DNA from: Arenibacter arenosicollis
GTDB taxonomy: Bacteria > Bacteroidota > Bacteroidia > Flavobacteriales > Flavobacteriaceae
NCBI RefSeq assembly: GCF_014397245.1
Contig: NZ_JACLHY010000001.1
Coordinates: 682,001 to 746,000, forward strand
DNA length: 64,000 bases
Direction of reading: 5' to 3'
The position numbers were made by a program, and so were the translations under genes. Position 1 is the first letter of the stretch, and each line of letters starts with the position of its first letter. Below, one piece after another: positions 44,634 through 54,349 of this stretch. Below the pieces are notes generated by a model, which was not told the origin of the DNA, searched no databases, and saw only the letters and a program-made list of their open reading frames with translations.

Positions 44634-47282
44634 ATGAAACAACTTCTAACAGCCTGCTTGCTCTTTCTTGCTTTAATTGGCAGTGCCCAAGGAATTAGGA
44701 ACAACGTAGCGTCCAATTTGGATGAACGATTTTCGGATATAGATTTAAGCAGTAACGGTAAGTCCAGTTCCACATTGGATTACAACAGGAGTGTTACTCC
44801 CGAAAGCTTTAAAAAGAGAGCTGCCTTAAACCATATTAAAAGCAGGACCTTTAAAAATCTTAAAGGGGCGGATGAAGGTTTTTATATTGTCTCCGGTGTA
44901 TTTTCCGATTTGGGCAATGCTCAAAAACTTGCCCAAAAATTAAAGGGACAGGGTTTTGATGCAGGGTATATTAGTAATACCAATAACGGTCTCAACTATG
45001 TTTATTTGGGCAGGTACGATAATTTGGATAAGGCTATTGCCGCCTGTAACTCCAAATTGGACGGTACTTATTCCGATTCATTCTGGTTAATGAATGTTGA
45101 TAATGGTGGAAAAACCAAAAAAATAGAAATAAGTGGGAATGGTTCTGTTTCATCTCCTATCGCTACTACTGACAATTCTTCTGTTCAAGATGTGAAAGAT
45201 TATCCTAAGGGGGCTCAATTGCCGGTTCAAGATGAAAAACCTTCCCCTAAAGACAAGAAGTCTTCGCCCAAGGTAGAATTATCCATAGACGAGGTTACCT
45301 ATGATATGCTTAATCCTGTTAAGGAAGGCGATATGGTAAGTAATAAGGTAAAGGAAAATAAATCAAAGGATAAAGGAAATCCCAATGCTACAAGGCTGAT
45401 TCAAAAAGCAGATCAATATTTTGATAAGATGTGGTATGCGGAAGCTGCCGAATTATATGAAGAAGCCATAAAAAAGGATCCCAATAATTATTCCTTGGAA
45501 ATTCTTCAAAAAGCAGGGGATGCCTATTATTATAATACTAATATGGCAAAAGCATATTACTATTATAATATGATTTTCGAAAGATACGAGAACGAAGTTT
45601 CCCAGGACCAAATTTTTAAGTATGCCCATACCTTGAAAGGCACCGGTAAGTACGGGAAGTCCAAAAGGATGATGCGTCTTTATGACAAAGAGGTCAAGAA
45701 TGGCAATGCGGGTTCTAAATTGGACTTCAATGCAAACAAAAAAGAGGCCGTCTTGGATAATATTCTAAATATGGAGCTCAAATTTGGACTTAAAAACTTG
45801 GCTATAAATACTAAATATTCTGAATTTTCGCCCATGTTCTATAATGAGGATGAGATTGTATTTGCCTCGGCTAAGGACTCATCCATCTTTAATACCAGAC
45901 GGTATAAATGGAATAATCAACCTTACCTGGACCTTTACGTATCCAAGGTGAATAAGGAATCACAAGACCTGAAGGAGGCTATAAGGTTTTCAAAGAAGAT
46001 AAATTCTAAATATCACGAGGCATCGGTAGCTTTTACTCCAGATAATGCAACCATGTATTTCACACGAAACAATTATGGCAAAAAATTAAAAAGATCTATG
46101 AACGGTGTGAATCACCTAAAAATTTATACCTCAAAGAAAGTTGGTGGGGAATGGTCTGAGGCAGAGGAAGTGCCTTTTAACAGCGATGAGTATTCCACGG
46201 GCCATCCTGCTTTAAGTCCGGACGGAAAGAAGTTATATTTTGTTTCTGATATGCCAGGAACCATAGGGGAAACGGATATTTTTGTGGTTGATGTTTTGGG
46301 TGACGGAATTTATTCCGAGCCTAAAAACCTAGGGCCGGAAATAAATACGGAACAAAAGGAAATGTTTCCTTTTATTAACGATAAGAAATTGTACTTCGCT
46401 TCCAATGGCCATGTAGGACTTGGCGGATTGGATGTTTACGAGGTGGCTTATGATGAGGAAGGATTCAAGGAAGTGGTTAATATGGGACAGCCCATTAATA
46501 GTAATAAGGATGATTTTTCCTATATCGTTAATGAAGAAGACCAAAAAGGATATTTTGCTTCCAACAGACGTGGCGGTAAAGGGGATGATGATATATATTC
46601 TTTTGAAAGACTAGTACTTGAAGAGGTGGTGAAGAACGCCATTTCAGGGGTAGTTACAGAACTAATTACGGGTGATCTTATGCCGAAGGCGTTGGTGACA
46701 CTATTGGATGAGAATAATATTAAATTAAAGGAAATGGTCACGGAGGATGACGGTTCCTTTGTATTTGAAGATTTGGATTCCAATACCAAATATACCGTAA
46801 AGACTACTAAAAGTGAATTCTTTGAAAATATAGTGACGGCAGAAACCAAGGAAAATGAAGTCGTAAATGTGGATGTTACGATGAAGAAGTTAAAAGAGCT
46901 CATAGCAATTGAAGACGGAATTAAAAAGCTTAAGACTGATATGATTTTCTTCGATTTTGATAAATCGTATATAAGGAAAGATGCTTCATTGGAGCTTGAT
47001 AAATTGGTACAGGTGATGACAGAGTACAAAGACATGGTAATCAAGATTGAATCCCATACCGATTCCAGGGGTCCCGATGTATACAACAAATACTTGTCGG
47101 ACAAGAGGGCCAAATCATCAAGAGCCTATCTTATTTCCAAGGGTATTTCTGCAGACCGTATTGAAAGTGCAATTGGATATGGAGAAGAACGTTTGATCAA
47201 TGAATGTGGAAACGGTATTCGCTGTAGTAGGGAAAAACACGAACTAAATAGACGTTCAGAGTTTATAATAGTTAAGATGTAA
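44634..47282 (+). CDS. SPOR-TPR-PD40-OmpA envelope protein (PorE-like)
   Basis: An 882-residue exported protein: signal peptide about 1-19; an SPOR-like domain (about 78-160, GFYIVSGVFSDLGNAQKLAQ...); a Lys-rich linker; TPR repeats (about 252-345); a WD40-like beta-propeller with PD40 motifs (about 400-660, for example HPALSPDGKKLYFVSD); a carboxypeptidase regulatory-like domain (about 667-745); and a C-terminal OmpA domain (about 770-882) that binds peptidoglycan. It resembles PorE, which links the T9SS to the cell wall. It lies 10 bases after the PorP/SprF gene, third of the operon. Confidence 0.9.
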   Translation: MKQLLTACLLFLALIGSAQGIRNNVASNLDERFSDIDLSSNGKSSSTLDYNRSVTPESFKKRAALNHIKSRTFKNLKGADEGFYIVSGVFSDLGNAQKLAQKLKGQGFDAGYISNTNNGLNYVYLGRYDNLDKAIAACNSKLDGTYSDSFWLMNVDNGGKTKKIEISGNGSVSSPIATTDNSSVQDVKDYPKGAQLPVQDEKPSPKDKKSSPKVELSIDEVTYDMLNPVKEGDMVSNKVKENKSKDKGNPNATRLIQKADQYFDKMWYAEAAELYEEAIKKDPNNYSLEILQKAGDAYYYNTNMAKAYYYYNMIFERYENEVSQDQIFKYAHTLKGTGKYGKSKRMMRLYDKEVKNGNAGSKLDFNANKKEAVLDNILNMELKFGLKNLAINTKYSEFSPMFYNEDEIVFASAKDSSIFNTRRYKWNNQPYLDLYVSKVNKESQDLKEAIRFSKKINSKYHEASVAFTPDNATMYFTRNNYGKKLKRSMNGVNHLKIYTSKKVGGEWSEAEEVPFNSDEYSTGHPALSPDGKKLYFVSDMPGTIGETDIFVVDVLGDGIYSEPKNLGPEINTEQKEMFPFINDKKLYFASNGHVGLGGLDVYEVAYDEEGFKEVVNMGQPINSNKDDFSYIVNEEDQKGYFASNRRGGKGDDDIYSFERLVLEEVVKNAISGVVTELITGDLMPKALVTLLDENNIKLKEMVTEDDGSFVFEDLDSNTKYTVKTTKSEFFENIVTAETKENEVVNVDVTMKKLKELIAIEDGIKKLKTDMIFFDFDKSYIRKDASLELDKLVQVMTEYKDMVIKIESHTDSRGPDVYNKYLSDKRAKSSRAYLISKGISADRIESAIGYGEERLINECGNGIRCSREKHELNRRSEFIIVKM

Positions 47283-47715
47283 TATTTGTTCACACACGAA
47301 ATTACTAACATCAAAACCGCCTTTCTTATATGGAATAGGCGGTTTTTTAATTACTATTGGCCCAATTAACCTAAATAATATACCGTTAAGTATAATAATA
47401 TATGTTGACAGGCCGCAAAATGAAGTTGCACCAAATCATCTCAAAGAAATTTTTGAATGATCATAGGTCTATATCGCATGTATGTTATTGCAATTCAAGC
47501 ATATTATTTAATTAAGGGATTTCTTCCAATTTCTATGTACGCAGGGTTAAGTGTATTAAGCCACGGGGTTCAAATTAAAGCCAATGATTAATGGTGAAAC
47601 CCATTTTCACAACAAGCTGGGGTCTATTTACAACAAAAAAGTCCGATGAAATACCTAACTATCGGATTTTGAGTTATATATAATAGTAATCAACCAAATA
47701 ACCAAACCAAAAATC
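47283..47715. other. 433-base gap before the DUF6747-like gene
   Basis: Contains the operon terminator (47313-47348) and, near the 3' end, an inverted repeat TCCGAT (47642-47647)/ATCGGA (47661-47666) followed by four T, which may be a weak terminator or attenuator upstream of the 56-residue gene. A 37-residue plus-strand frame near 47402 is unconvincing. No TAnnTTTG promoter was found. Confidence 0.5.
47313..47348 (+). terminator. Terminator of the T9SS surface-protein operon
   Basis: Ten-base stem AAAACCGCCT/AGGCGGTTTT with a 14-base loop and a T run, 30 bases after the OmpA stop. Confidence 0.85.
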
Positions 47716-47886
47716 ATGAAAAACGTTCAGTTAATTCGAGAAATTTATTTAGAAGCATTTAGAAGTATGGGTCATGCCTTTGTAAAGTCCTATTTTAAGT
47801 TAATGAGCTGGTTTTGTTTTGTAAGCTTCATAATCGTACTCTATGCTTTTGTATTCAGAATTACTACGGGCTTCGCCTTTGATTAA
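47716..47886 (+). CDS. DUF6747-like small membrane protein, 56 residues
   Basis: A short gene starting Met-Lys-Asn-Val-Gln-Leu-Ile-Arg-Glu-Ile-Tyr-Leu-Glu-Ala-Phe. Residues 15-30 are amphipathic with His and Lys; a membrane helix spans about 31-48; the C-terminus is Thr-Gly-Phe-Ala-Phe-Asp. This layout is typical of a small Flavobacteriia family (DUF6747). It is bounded by a strong terminator 24 bases downstream, which argues for a real independent transcript. Function unknown. Confidence 0.72.
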   Translation: MKNVQLIREIYLEAFRSMGHAFVKSYFKLMSWFCFVSFIIVLYAFVFRITTGFAFD

Positions 47887-47909
47887 ACCAATAACCAACC
47901 AAACTAAGA

Positions 47910-47932
47910 AACGCCCTAAAGGGCGTTTTTTT
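47910..47932 (+). terminator. Terminator of the DUF6747-like gene
   Basis: Stem AACGCCC/GGGCGTT, loop TAAA, followed by a T run. Confidence 0.85.
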
Positions 47933-48112
47933 ATTTTCCGCCAACTTTTAATATTCCCCAGCACTCATGTTAATTGCCTATCAATAGCCAGGTATATATT
48001 TTGGTCGTTACATTCCTCATAAATGCTTTATGACTGAAAATGAAAACCATATCCGAGGCTATTTTTATTGGTTTTAATGAGTGTTTTTCAAAATAGCCTG
48101 ATTGATATACTG

Positions 48113-48143
48113 AAAAAAAAATAGGGCCCGTGAAGGGCCCTAT
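48113..48143 (-). terminator. Terminator of the DUF4837 gene
   Basis: On the minus strand: ATAGGGCCC, loop TTCAC, GGGCCCTAT, then at least eight T. It lies 24 bases after the DUF4837 stop. Confidence 0.9.
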
Positions 48144-48167
48144 TCGTAGTTATTTATTTTGTAGACG

Positions 48168-49163
48168 TTATTTTTCAATATCCGTGAACTTCACTGTTTT
48201 TAAAATAGCTTCAAGCTGGAACATATCGTCTCTTTTTTCAGTAGCAGGCGCAAATACAAACCCTTCAATGACCACTTTCCTGTTATTTTTGTCGTCGTTA
48301 ATGATGTAGGTCAGAAAAGGTCCCGCCATAGGATAACCACTTATTTCCCATATTCCTCTAACTTCAGCGGCCTTTCTGCCTGAAATTTCCACTGGAAAAA
48401 CATAAGGGGCAAAAGCTTTTTCGGTCATCATAAAGGTTGTTTTTCCCGGAACATCAGGTCCTGGAATATATTGTTTTCCTATAGAATCGCGCATAGCCAC
48501 TATATCCTTAACAAAGGTAGAATCGTTTTTAAAATAGTTATTTGGAACATCGTAGGCAATAATATTCATACTACCTTTTTGTATCTGTCTGTCGATCCAA
48601 ATAAAATTATTTTCCTGTTTTCCTACCTTGTATATGGAGGGCAAGGACAAGGTAATCCCTAATTTGTCGTTCAATACGGTTTCCTTGCTAAGCGATTTTA
48701 AAAATCGTTTTTGCGATTCTTGGATTTCAACTTCCTTAAAGGCTTCAATGATCTCATCGGCCTTGGAATCCAAATTTGAAATAATTTCTTCATCCGTGCT
48801 ACCCTTGACAACACCCACCTTTTGTGGAGTGGCATAAACATCGGTTTTAATGTGGGCAAGGCTCAATGTATCCTGAGCAACAAAAAGTACAGATCGTGTT
48901 TGTAGAATAGATCCAGAAAAGACCTTTGGTGGCATTTGGTTAATGGTAAAAAGAGGTTCCTCCCAGGAAAGGCCCAAAACTGGGGCCGCAAAATGCTGTC
49001 TTACGCGGTCTCCAACTTTTCCTTCCCATAGCTCATTGTCCATTACTACGGCTAAAGAGTTTATAGCACCAATGGATTCTGGAAGGTATTTCTTTTTCTC
49101 TTTTTCTCCACATGAGCCAAGAATTAAAGAAATTAATAATACTAGTGTCCCAATTTTTTTCAT
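48168..49163 (-). CDS. DUF4837 family lipoprotein
   Basis: A 331-residue lipoprotein: signal peptide with lipobox Leu-Gly-Ser-Cys at about 15-18, then Gly-Glu-Lys-Glu-Lys. The mature sequence includes YLPESIGAINSLAVVMDN (about 26-43) and a C-terminal half with AEVRGIWEISGYPMAGPFL (about 265-283), typical of DUF4837 of Bacteroidota. The role is unknown. It follows the MltD-like gene by 12 bases and is the last gene of a pgk/MltD/DUF4837 block. Confidence 0.85.
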   Translation of the reverse strand: MKKIGTLVLLISLILGSCGEKEKKKYLPESIGAINSLAVVMDNELWEGKVGDRVRQHFAAPVLGLSWEEPLFTINQMPPKVFSGSILQTRSVLFVAQDTLSLAHIKTDVYATPQKVGVVKGSTDEEIISNLDSKADEIIEAFKEVEIQESQKRFLKSLSKETVLNDKLGITLSLPSIYKVGKQENNFIWIDRQIQKGSMNIIAYDVPNNYFKNDSTFVKDIVAMRDSIGKQYIPGPDVPGKTTFMMTEKAFAPYVFPVEISGRKAAEVRGIWEISGYPMAGPFLTYIINDDKNNRKVVIEGFVFAPATEKRDDMFQLEAILKTVKFTDIEK

Positions 49164-49175
49164 ACAGTTGTTTAT

Positions 49176-50813
49176 TTACGATGAACAATCGCACAATTTT
49201 AGTCTTGTGCCCGGTTTAATGTCGTTACCACTAATACCGTTCCATTTTCGTAAATTATCTATACTAATTCCAGGATATTTTTTAGAAATGGTCCAAAGAG
49301 AGTCTCCGCTTTTAACCGTATGCACCTTAGCACCTGCTGCAGCCACCGAATTTGTTGAGCTAGTGCTTGTATTTGTCGAGGTTGAAGAGGAAGGAATTTT
49401 TCTTGGATAAATGGTCAACCGTTGTCCTATTCTTAGGTTATTGCTTCTTAGTCCGTTCCAACTTTTAATCTGACTAACACCCACTCCGTATCTTTCGGCT
49501 ATTTTTCCTAGAAAATCCCCACTCCGAACCTTGTATCTTATCTGATCTTGGGACTGAACAACTTGAGGTAAGGATTCTTCCTTGGATTTTATTTGATTTT
49601 CCACATGGGCATAGATTGCATCTTCATTGGTAACAAATTTCCCCAATGCATCTATAGGAAGTCGAAGCGCATAATTCTTACCCTTGACATAGGGAATAAC
49701 CTTTAATTTATAGGCGGGATTCAATAATAGTAATTCCTCTTCGCTTACGTCTACCAATTCTGAAATTTGATTAAAAGTAATAGTACTCTTAACATGTACC
49801 GTATCCGTTTCAAAATAAGGACGTTCCGCAACTTGTGTGGTAAATCCATGTTCTTCCGCATATTCAAAAATATACATGGTGGCTAGAAATGCAGGTACAT
49901 ATCCTGCAGTTTCCCTTGGAAGATTTCTTCGAATATTCCAGTAATTCTTATAACCCCCTGATCTTCTGATAGCCTTGTTTACGTTGCCAGGCCCGGAATT
50001 ATATGCTGCCAAAGCTAAATCCCAATCGTTAAAAATACCGTGTAGTTTTTTAAGATATAAACTGGCGGCCTTGGTTGAATTAATGGGATCGCTACGTTCA
50101 TCCACATAACTGCTCACATCCAAGTCGTACATTTTTCCGGTACCGTACATAAATTGCCATAGCCCGGTAGCACCCACCCTGGAACGTGCCCTCGGATTTA
50201 GGGCTGACTCCACAATTGCCAAATATTTGAGCTCCAAGGGTACATCTTGGTTGTCCAATTCCTGTTCGAACAAGGGAAAATAGAATTGACTTATGGTCAA
50301 CATCCTGCTCATCATATCCCTTTTCCGCGTTAGAAAGTATCGTATTACATTCTCCAAAGAAGGGTTGTAAACAATATTAAAGGGTGTTTTTTGGTTCAAG
50401 ATTTCCAATCTCGCCTTTAAGGTATCCGTGTCTACATTAAAATGATATACTGAATCTATCTCAAGAGTGGTAATGTCTTGGTAAATGGAATCGAAAAGAG
50501 AGGAACTGTCGTACAATTCCTTCATCCATAGGCTATCGAACTTGGCAGCTTCTGGGTGATCCTTCAAATCGTATTTTTTTTGCCCTTTTACTAAAACCAA
50601 TGGGTTGTCCTGAATATCATCCTTGGCTTCCATGGATTCCATCTGCTCCGCACCCTCCATATCCATTGCAGTGGTATCAGCAGGAATTTCCTTTGCTTTT
50701 AAAATGCTACGGCTAAGTTTATTCGAGGGGATTGAATCTATTTCCTGTGCTACGCCTGTAACCAAGAAACCCATAGACAAAACGCCCAATAATATATTTT
50801 TGGATATATTCAT
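49176..50813 (-). CDS. MltD-like lytic transglycosylase with LysM domains
   Basis: Cleaves peptidoglycan glycan strands in the periplasm. The 545-residue protein has a signal peptide (about 1-22) and an SLT domain (about 180-320) with catalytic Glu in LAIVESALNP. It also has GATGLWQFMYGTGK and ALAAYNSGPGNVNKAI, and two C-terminal LysM modules (about 425-468, YKVRSGDFLGKIAERYGV; about 498-541, HTVKSGDSLWTIS) joined by a Ser/Thr-rich linker. Length and order match MltD. Its 3' neighbour is the DUF4837 gene and its 5' neighbour pgk, an arrangement common in this family. Confidence 0.93.
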   Translation of the reverse strand: MNISKNILLGVLSMGFLVTGVAQEIDSIPSNKLSRSILKAKEIPADTTAMDMEGAEQMESMEAKDDIQDNPLVLVKGQKKYDLKDHPEAAKFDSLWMKELYDSSSLFDSIYQDITTLEIDSVYHFNVDTDTLKARLEILNQKTPFNIVYNPSLENVIRYFLTRKRDMMSRMLTISQFYFPLFEQELDNQDVPLELKYLAIVESALNPRARSRVGATGLWQFMYGTGKMYDLDVSSYVDERSDPINSTKAASLYLKKLHGIFNDWDLALAAYNSGPGNVNKAIRRSGGYKNYWNIRRNLPRETAGYVPAFLATMYIFEYAEEHGFTTQVAERPYFETDTVHVKSTITFNQISELVDVSEEELLLLNPAYKLKVIPYVKGKNYALRLPIDALGKFVTNEDAIYAHVENQIKSKEESLPQVVQSQDQIRYKVRSGDFLGKIAERYGVGVSQIKSWNGLRSNNLRIGQRLTIYPRKIPSSSTSTNTSTSSTNSVAAAGAKVHTVKSGDSLWTISKKYPGISIDNLRKWNGISGNDIKPGTRLKLCDCSS

Positions 50814-50927
50814 AAGGTTTGTTTTTTAAGCGGGGCAAACTAAAATCGTGATTTTTTTCTGAACTATGAAATTTAATTTTCGTTAGCTCGTTAAAAATCA
50901 ATTAACCCATACTATTTAACGGTAATT

Positions 50928-52118
50928 TTAGGCCAATATTGCTGCTATTCCCGGTAGTGTTTTGCCCTCTAGGCTCTCTAACATCGCACCTCCACCAGTA
51001 GAAACATAGCTTACCTTATTTTCAAAACCGAATTGCTTAACGGCGGCGACCGAATCACCACCACCAACTAATGAAAACGCTCCCTTTTGGGTTGCTTCAT
51101 CAATATAATTGCCAATGGCAATGGTACCCTTTGCAAAGTTTTCCATTTCAAAAACGCCTATAGGACCATTCCATAGTATGGTTTTGGATTTAAGGATTAC
51201 TTCCTTAAATATTTCCAAGGTTTTAGGACCTGCATCCAATCCTTGCCAACCCTCTGGAATCTCGTCGGAATTGACCACTTTGGTTTTGGCATTATTGTTA
51301 AAATCATCAGCAGCCAAAACATCAGCAGGGATATGTACCTCTACCCCTTTTTTCTTGGCTTGGTCAAGAATTTCCAAGGCCAATTCCATTTTGTCATCTT
51401 CACAGATGGAATCCCCAACCTTTCCGCCTTTGGCTTTAACGAAAGTATATGTCATTCCACCACCAATAATAAGATGGTCTACCTTATCAAGAATATTTTC
51501 GATAATCGTAATTTTCGAGGAGACTTTTGCACCTCCCAAGATTGCGGTCACAGGTTTTTCACCTGTTCGCATTACTTTTTCTATGGCTTCTATTTCTTTG
51601 GCCAACAAGAACCCAAAACATTTCTTTTCTGGAAAAAATTGGGCAACTATAGTTGTGGAGGCATGGGCCCTATGGGCAGTACCAAATGCATCGTTTACAT
51701 AAATATCCCCTAATTTGGACAATTGTTCTGCGAAATTTTTATCTCCTTTTTCCTCTTCAGCATGAAATCTTAGGTTTTCCAACAAAAGAACTTCACCAGT
51801 TTTTAGTTCGGCAACCGCCTTTTCTGCAAGAGGTCCAGTGCTTTCCTCAACAAATTTCACCGTTATTCCAAGTACTTCCGATGCCTTGTTGCAGATGTGT
51901 TTTAAAGATAGATCGGGATTTACTTTTCCGTCAGGCCTTCCTAAATGGCTCATTAACACGGCACTTCCGCCATCTTCCAATATTTTAATGATGGTAGGCT
52001 TTGCAGCTTCAATTCTATTGTCGTCGGTTACATTAAAATCCGCATCCAATGGAACATTAAAATCTACCCTTATTAATGCTTTTTTACCTTTAAAATTAAA
52101 ATCTTTGATGGTTTTCAT
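50928..52118 (-). CDS. pgk: Phosphoglycerate kinase
   Basis: Glycolysis/gluconeogenesis: 1,3-bisphosphoglycerate plus ADP to 3-phosphoglycerate plus ATP; cytosolic. The 396-residue protein shows RVDFNVPLD (about 16-24), [11 protein letters not shown] (about 53-63), GAKVSSKI (about 200) and the nucleotide-binding [13 protein letters not shown] near 365. ATG 52118 is preferred over 52145, matching family length and the promoter element. Confidence 0.97.
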   Translation of the reverse strand: MKTIKDFNFKGKKALIRVDFNVPLDADFNVTDDNRIEAAKPTIIKILEDGGSAVLMSHLGRPDGKVNPDLSLKHICNKASEVLGITVKFVEESTGPLAEKAVAELKTGEVLLLENLRFHAEEEKGDKNFAEQLSKLGDIYVNDAFGTAHRAHASTTIVAQFFPEKKCFGFLLAKEIEAIEKVMRTGEKPVTAILGGAKVSSKITIIENILDKVDHLIIGGGMTYTFVKAKGGKVGDSICEDDKMELALEILDQAKKKGVEVHIPADVLAADDFNNNAKTKVVNSDEIPEGWQGLDAGPKTLEIFKEVILKSKTILWNGPIGVFEMENFAKGTIAIGNYIDEATQKGAFSLVGGGDSVAAVKQFGFENKVSYVSTGGGAMLESLEGKTLPGIAAILA

Positions 52119-52142
52119 TAGCCATTTTGTTTTAGAGAGTGA

Positions 52143-52150
52143 CAAATGTA
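52143..52150 (-). promoter_or_regulatory. -7 element for pgk
   Basis: Reads TACATTTG on the minus strand, 24 bases before the ATG at 52118. It overlaps the start at 52145, which is further evidence against the longer reading. Confidence 0.5.
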
Positions 52151-52338
52151 AAGATTTATAGGTAGCGATTAAAGAGACTGTTCCAATTATTTACGTGGTT
52201 CTTTTCCCAATTTTCATTTTTATGTCTTAAATGGTTGTAGCTCAGTTTTATTTTAAAGGTGCCAATTGGAAAAGAAAAGTTGTTGATTCCCATATTTTCC
52301 TTTGCCCTTTCAACAAATAGTTTTCAGATAAAAACCGC

Positions 52339-52346
52339 TATATTTG
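52339..52346 (+). promoter_or_regulatory. -7 element for holB
   Basis: TATATTTG, exact TAnnTTTG, ending 4 bases before the ATG at 52351; would give a leaderless mRNA. No clear -33 element. Confidence 0.45.
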
Positions 52347-52350
52347 AACC

Positions 52351-53502
52351 ATGTTATTCAAGGATATTTTGGGGCTTTCCCATATAAAGAATCATTTGGT
52401 TTCCAGTGCAGATGCTGGTCGTATTCCACATGCACAGTTATTTGTTGGCCCTGAAGGCTGTGGTACCTTGCCTATGGCCCTGTCTTATGTGCAGTACTTG
52501 CTTTGTGGGAACAGTAATGGAGAAAATAATAATGGCAATAGCGCCTGTAATACAAAATTTAACTCCTTGTCCCATCCCGATGTTCATTTTGCCTTTCCGG
52601 TATCCAATTCGGACAAAGTAAAAAGTCACGCCGTAAGTGATCATTATTTGGAGGAATGGCGTCAATTTATCAAGGAACAACCTTACGGTAATCTCTTTGA
52701 TTGGTATAAATTAATTGGGATTGAAAATAAACAAGGACAGATTGGTGTGGACGAGGCGCAGGATGTTGTAAAAAAACTTTCCTTAAAATCATATGAAGGA
52801 GGGTATAAGGCCCTAATTATTTGGATGGCCGAGAAAATGAATACCTCTACGGCCAACAAACTCCTTAAGTTGATAGAGGAACCACCGGATAAAACTGTAA
52901 TGATTCTAATTGCGGAGGATGAAGAGCAAATTATACAGACGATACGGTCCAGGTGCCAAATATTACATTTTCCTCCTTTGGCCGAAGAAGCTATTTCACA
53001 AGCCCTTATAAATAAAGGGATTGCAAAGGAGGATGCCCTCAGGATATCGCATGAAGCCAATGGCAATTATAACAAGGCCTTGGATTTCATGAACAACGAT
53101 TCTGAAGATTTGGTGTTTGAAAAGTGGTTTGTGCAGTGGGTACGAAGCGCTTTTAAGGCCAAGGGGAACAAGGCCGCAATCCATGATCTTATTTCTTGGA
53201 GCGAAGTTGTGGCCAAAACGGGTAGGGAAACCCAGAAAAAATTCTTGAATTATTGCATGTCCGTCATGAGGCAAGCCCTTTTGATCAACTATAATACCCG
53301 CGAATTGGCTTTTATGAGGATTCACGTAGAGGGATTTCAATTGGAAAAATTTGCGCCTTTCGTTCATGAAAACAATATTCTATTAATCGTTAAGGAATTG
53401 GAGGATGCCATTTATCACATTGAAAGAAATGGTAATTCTAAACTAATACTGATGGATCTATCCATAAAATTAACGCGATTACTACACAAAAAAGCTGCTT
53501 AA
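52351..53502 (+). CDS. holB: DNA polymerase III subunit delta' (clamp loader)
   Basis: Part of the clamp-loader complex in replication. The 383-residue AAA+ protein begins Met-Leu-Phe-Lys-Asp-Ile-Leu-Gly and has RIPHAQLFVGPEGCGT (about 23-38; Walker A region, degenerate as in delta'). SHPDVHFAFP lies near 75, the delta'-type segment AEKMNTSTANKLLKLIEEPP is at about 160-179, and the sensor SRC is near 204. The zinc-finger cysteines are reduced to a pair, as is common in flavobacteria. A DoxX-like gene follows after 29 bases. Confidence 0.92.
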   Translation: MLFKDILGLSHIKNHLVSSADAGRIPHAQLFVGPEGCGTLPMALSYVQYLLCGNSNGENNNGNSACNTKFNSLSHPDVHFAFPVSNSDKVKSHAVSDHYLEEWRQFIKEQPYGNLFDWYKLIGIENKQGQIGVDEAQDVVKKLSLKSYEGGYKALIIWMAEKMNTSTANKLLKLIEEPPDKTVMILIAEDEEQIIQTIRSRCQILHFPPLAEEAISQALINKGIAKEDALRISHEANGNYNKALDFMNNDSEDLVFEKWFVQWVRSAFKAKGNKAAIHDLISWSEVVAKTGRETQKKFLNYCMSVMRQALLINYNTRELAFMRIHVEGFQLEKFAPFVHENNILLIVKELEDAIYHIERNGNSKLILMDLSIKLTRLLHKKAA

Positions 53503-53531
53503 AGAATCTGTATAACCTCAAACCTTTTACC

Positions 53532-53930
53532 ATGACCAACTTAATGACATATCCCACTGAATTACTTTTACTTCTTTTTGTAATCATAACTTTTCTACAG
53601 AGTGCCCTCGATAAAATCATGGATTGGAAGGGCAATTTAGCTTGGTTAAAAGAGCATTTTTCCAAAACGCCTTTTAAGAATATGGTGCCCATGTTATTGG
53701 GGACTGTGCTGGTGACAGAAATTGTCGCAGGTCTACTTTGTTCTATAGGATTCTATCAGCTTCTCGCAGCTGGGGAGGGTTCCATAGCCTTTGTGGGAGC
53801 CATTTTGGCTTGCCTTGCTTTATTAATGTTGCTGCTAGGCCAGCGAATAGCCAAGGATTATGATGGTGCTCGAACCATTGCTATTTATTTTGTACCGGCC
53901 ATTTTTCTAGTTTTTTTGTTGCAATCTTAA
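53532..53930 (+). CDS. DoxX-like four-helix membrane protein
   Basis: A 132-residue protein with four predicted membrane helices (about 10-28, 50-72, 80-102, 113-131). LDKIMDWKGNLAWLKEHFSKTP (ends at about 27-48) resembles the DoxX family loop. Function in this family is loosely linked to quinone or thiosulfate chemistry and is not assigned here. It lies 29 bases after holB and may be co-transcribed. Confidence 0.68.
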   Translation: MTNLMTYPTELLLLLFVIITFLQSALDKIMDWKGNLAWLKEHFSKTPFKNMVPMLLGTVLVTEIVAGLLCSIGFYQLLAAGEGSIAFVGAILACLALLMLLLGQRIAKDYDGARTIAIYFVPAIFLVFLLQS

Positions 53931-54349
53931 AATCGATTTTCGAAGGAAGGTTTTATAGGTATTTCTTTTGTGGCGAATGAAGATCCATTGGATAATTTCA
54001 TTCCAAAACCACACCCTATTTATGTCATTTGGGCCTGGGAAACTACTTGTATCCAAATTAGGAGAATATTCATGGCAATAAGGCCAAACATACGGCCTAG
54101 TCGGTTTTATGGCTATTATCCATAGGGTAAGGGTGGTAGAAATCGGGTATATGGGATTATGGATTCGATGAAATGCGATAAAAGGGACAATTCAACTAGA
54201 TAGGATGGGGATTACGGACCAGGCAGTTTGTAAAATAAGGTTTAATTAAGATTAATTTTTTTAAAATCGAAGGGTTATGGGTAATTTTGAACTTATTACT
54301 TAACGGTTGTTTGTATGTTATTATACACTTCTGATAAACTACGACATTA
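53931..54349. other. 419-base gap upstream of the patatin gene
   Basis: No gene, convincing terminator or TAnnTTTG element was seen; short frames are interrupted by stops. It may hold an undetected promoter for the patatin gene. Confidence 0.5.

Noticed and set aside
47402-47515. 37-residue frame in the gap after the OmpA gene
   Set aside because: No signal, family resemblance or promoter; A/T-rich gap makes such frames frequent.
52231-52250. Sequence GGTTGTAGCTCAGTT resembles the 5' part of a tRNA
   Set aside because: The downstream bases show no anticodon stem, T-arm (GGTTCRA) or acceptor complement, so it is a chance match in non-coding DNA.
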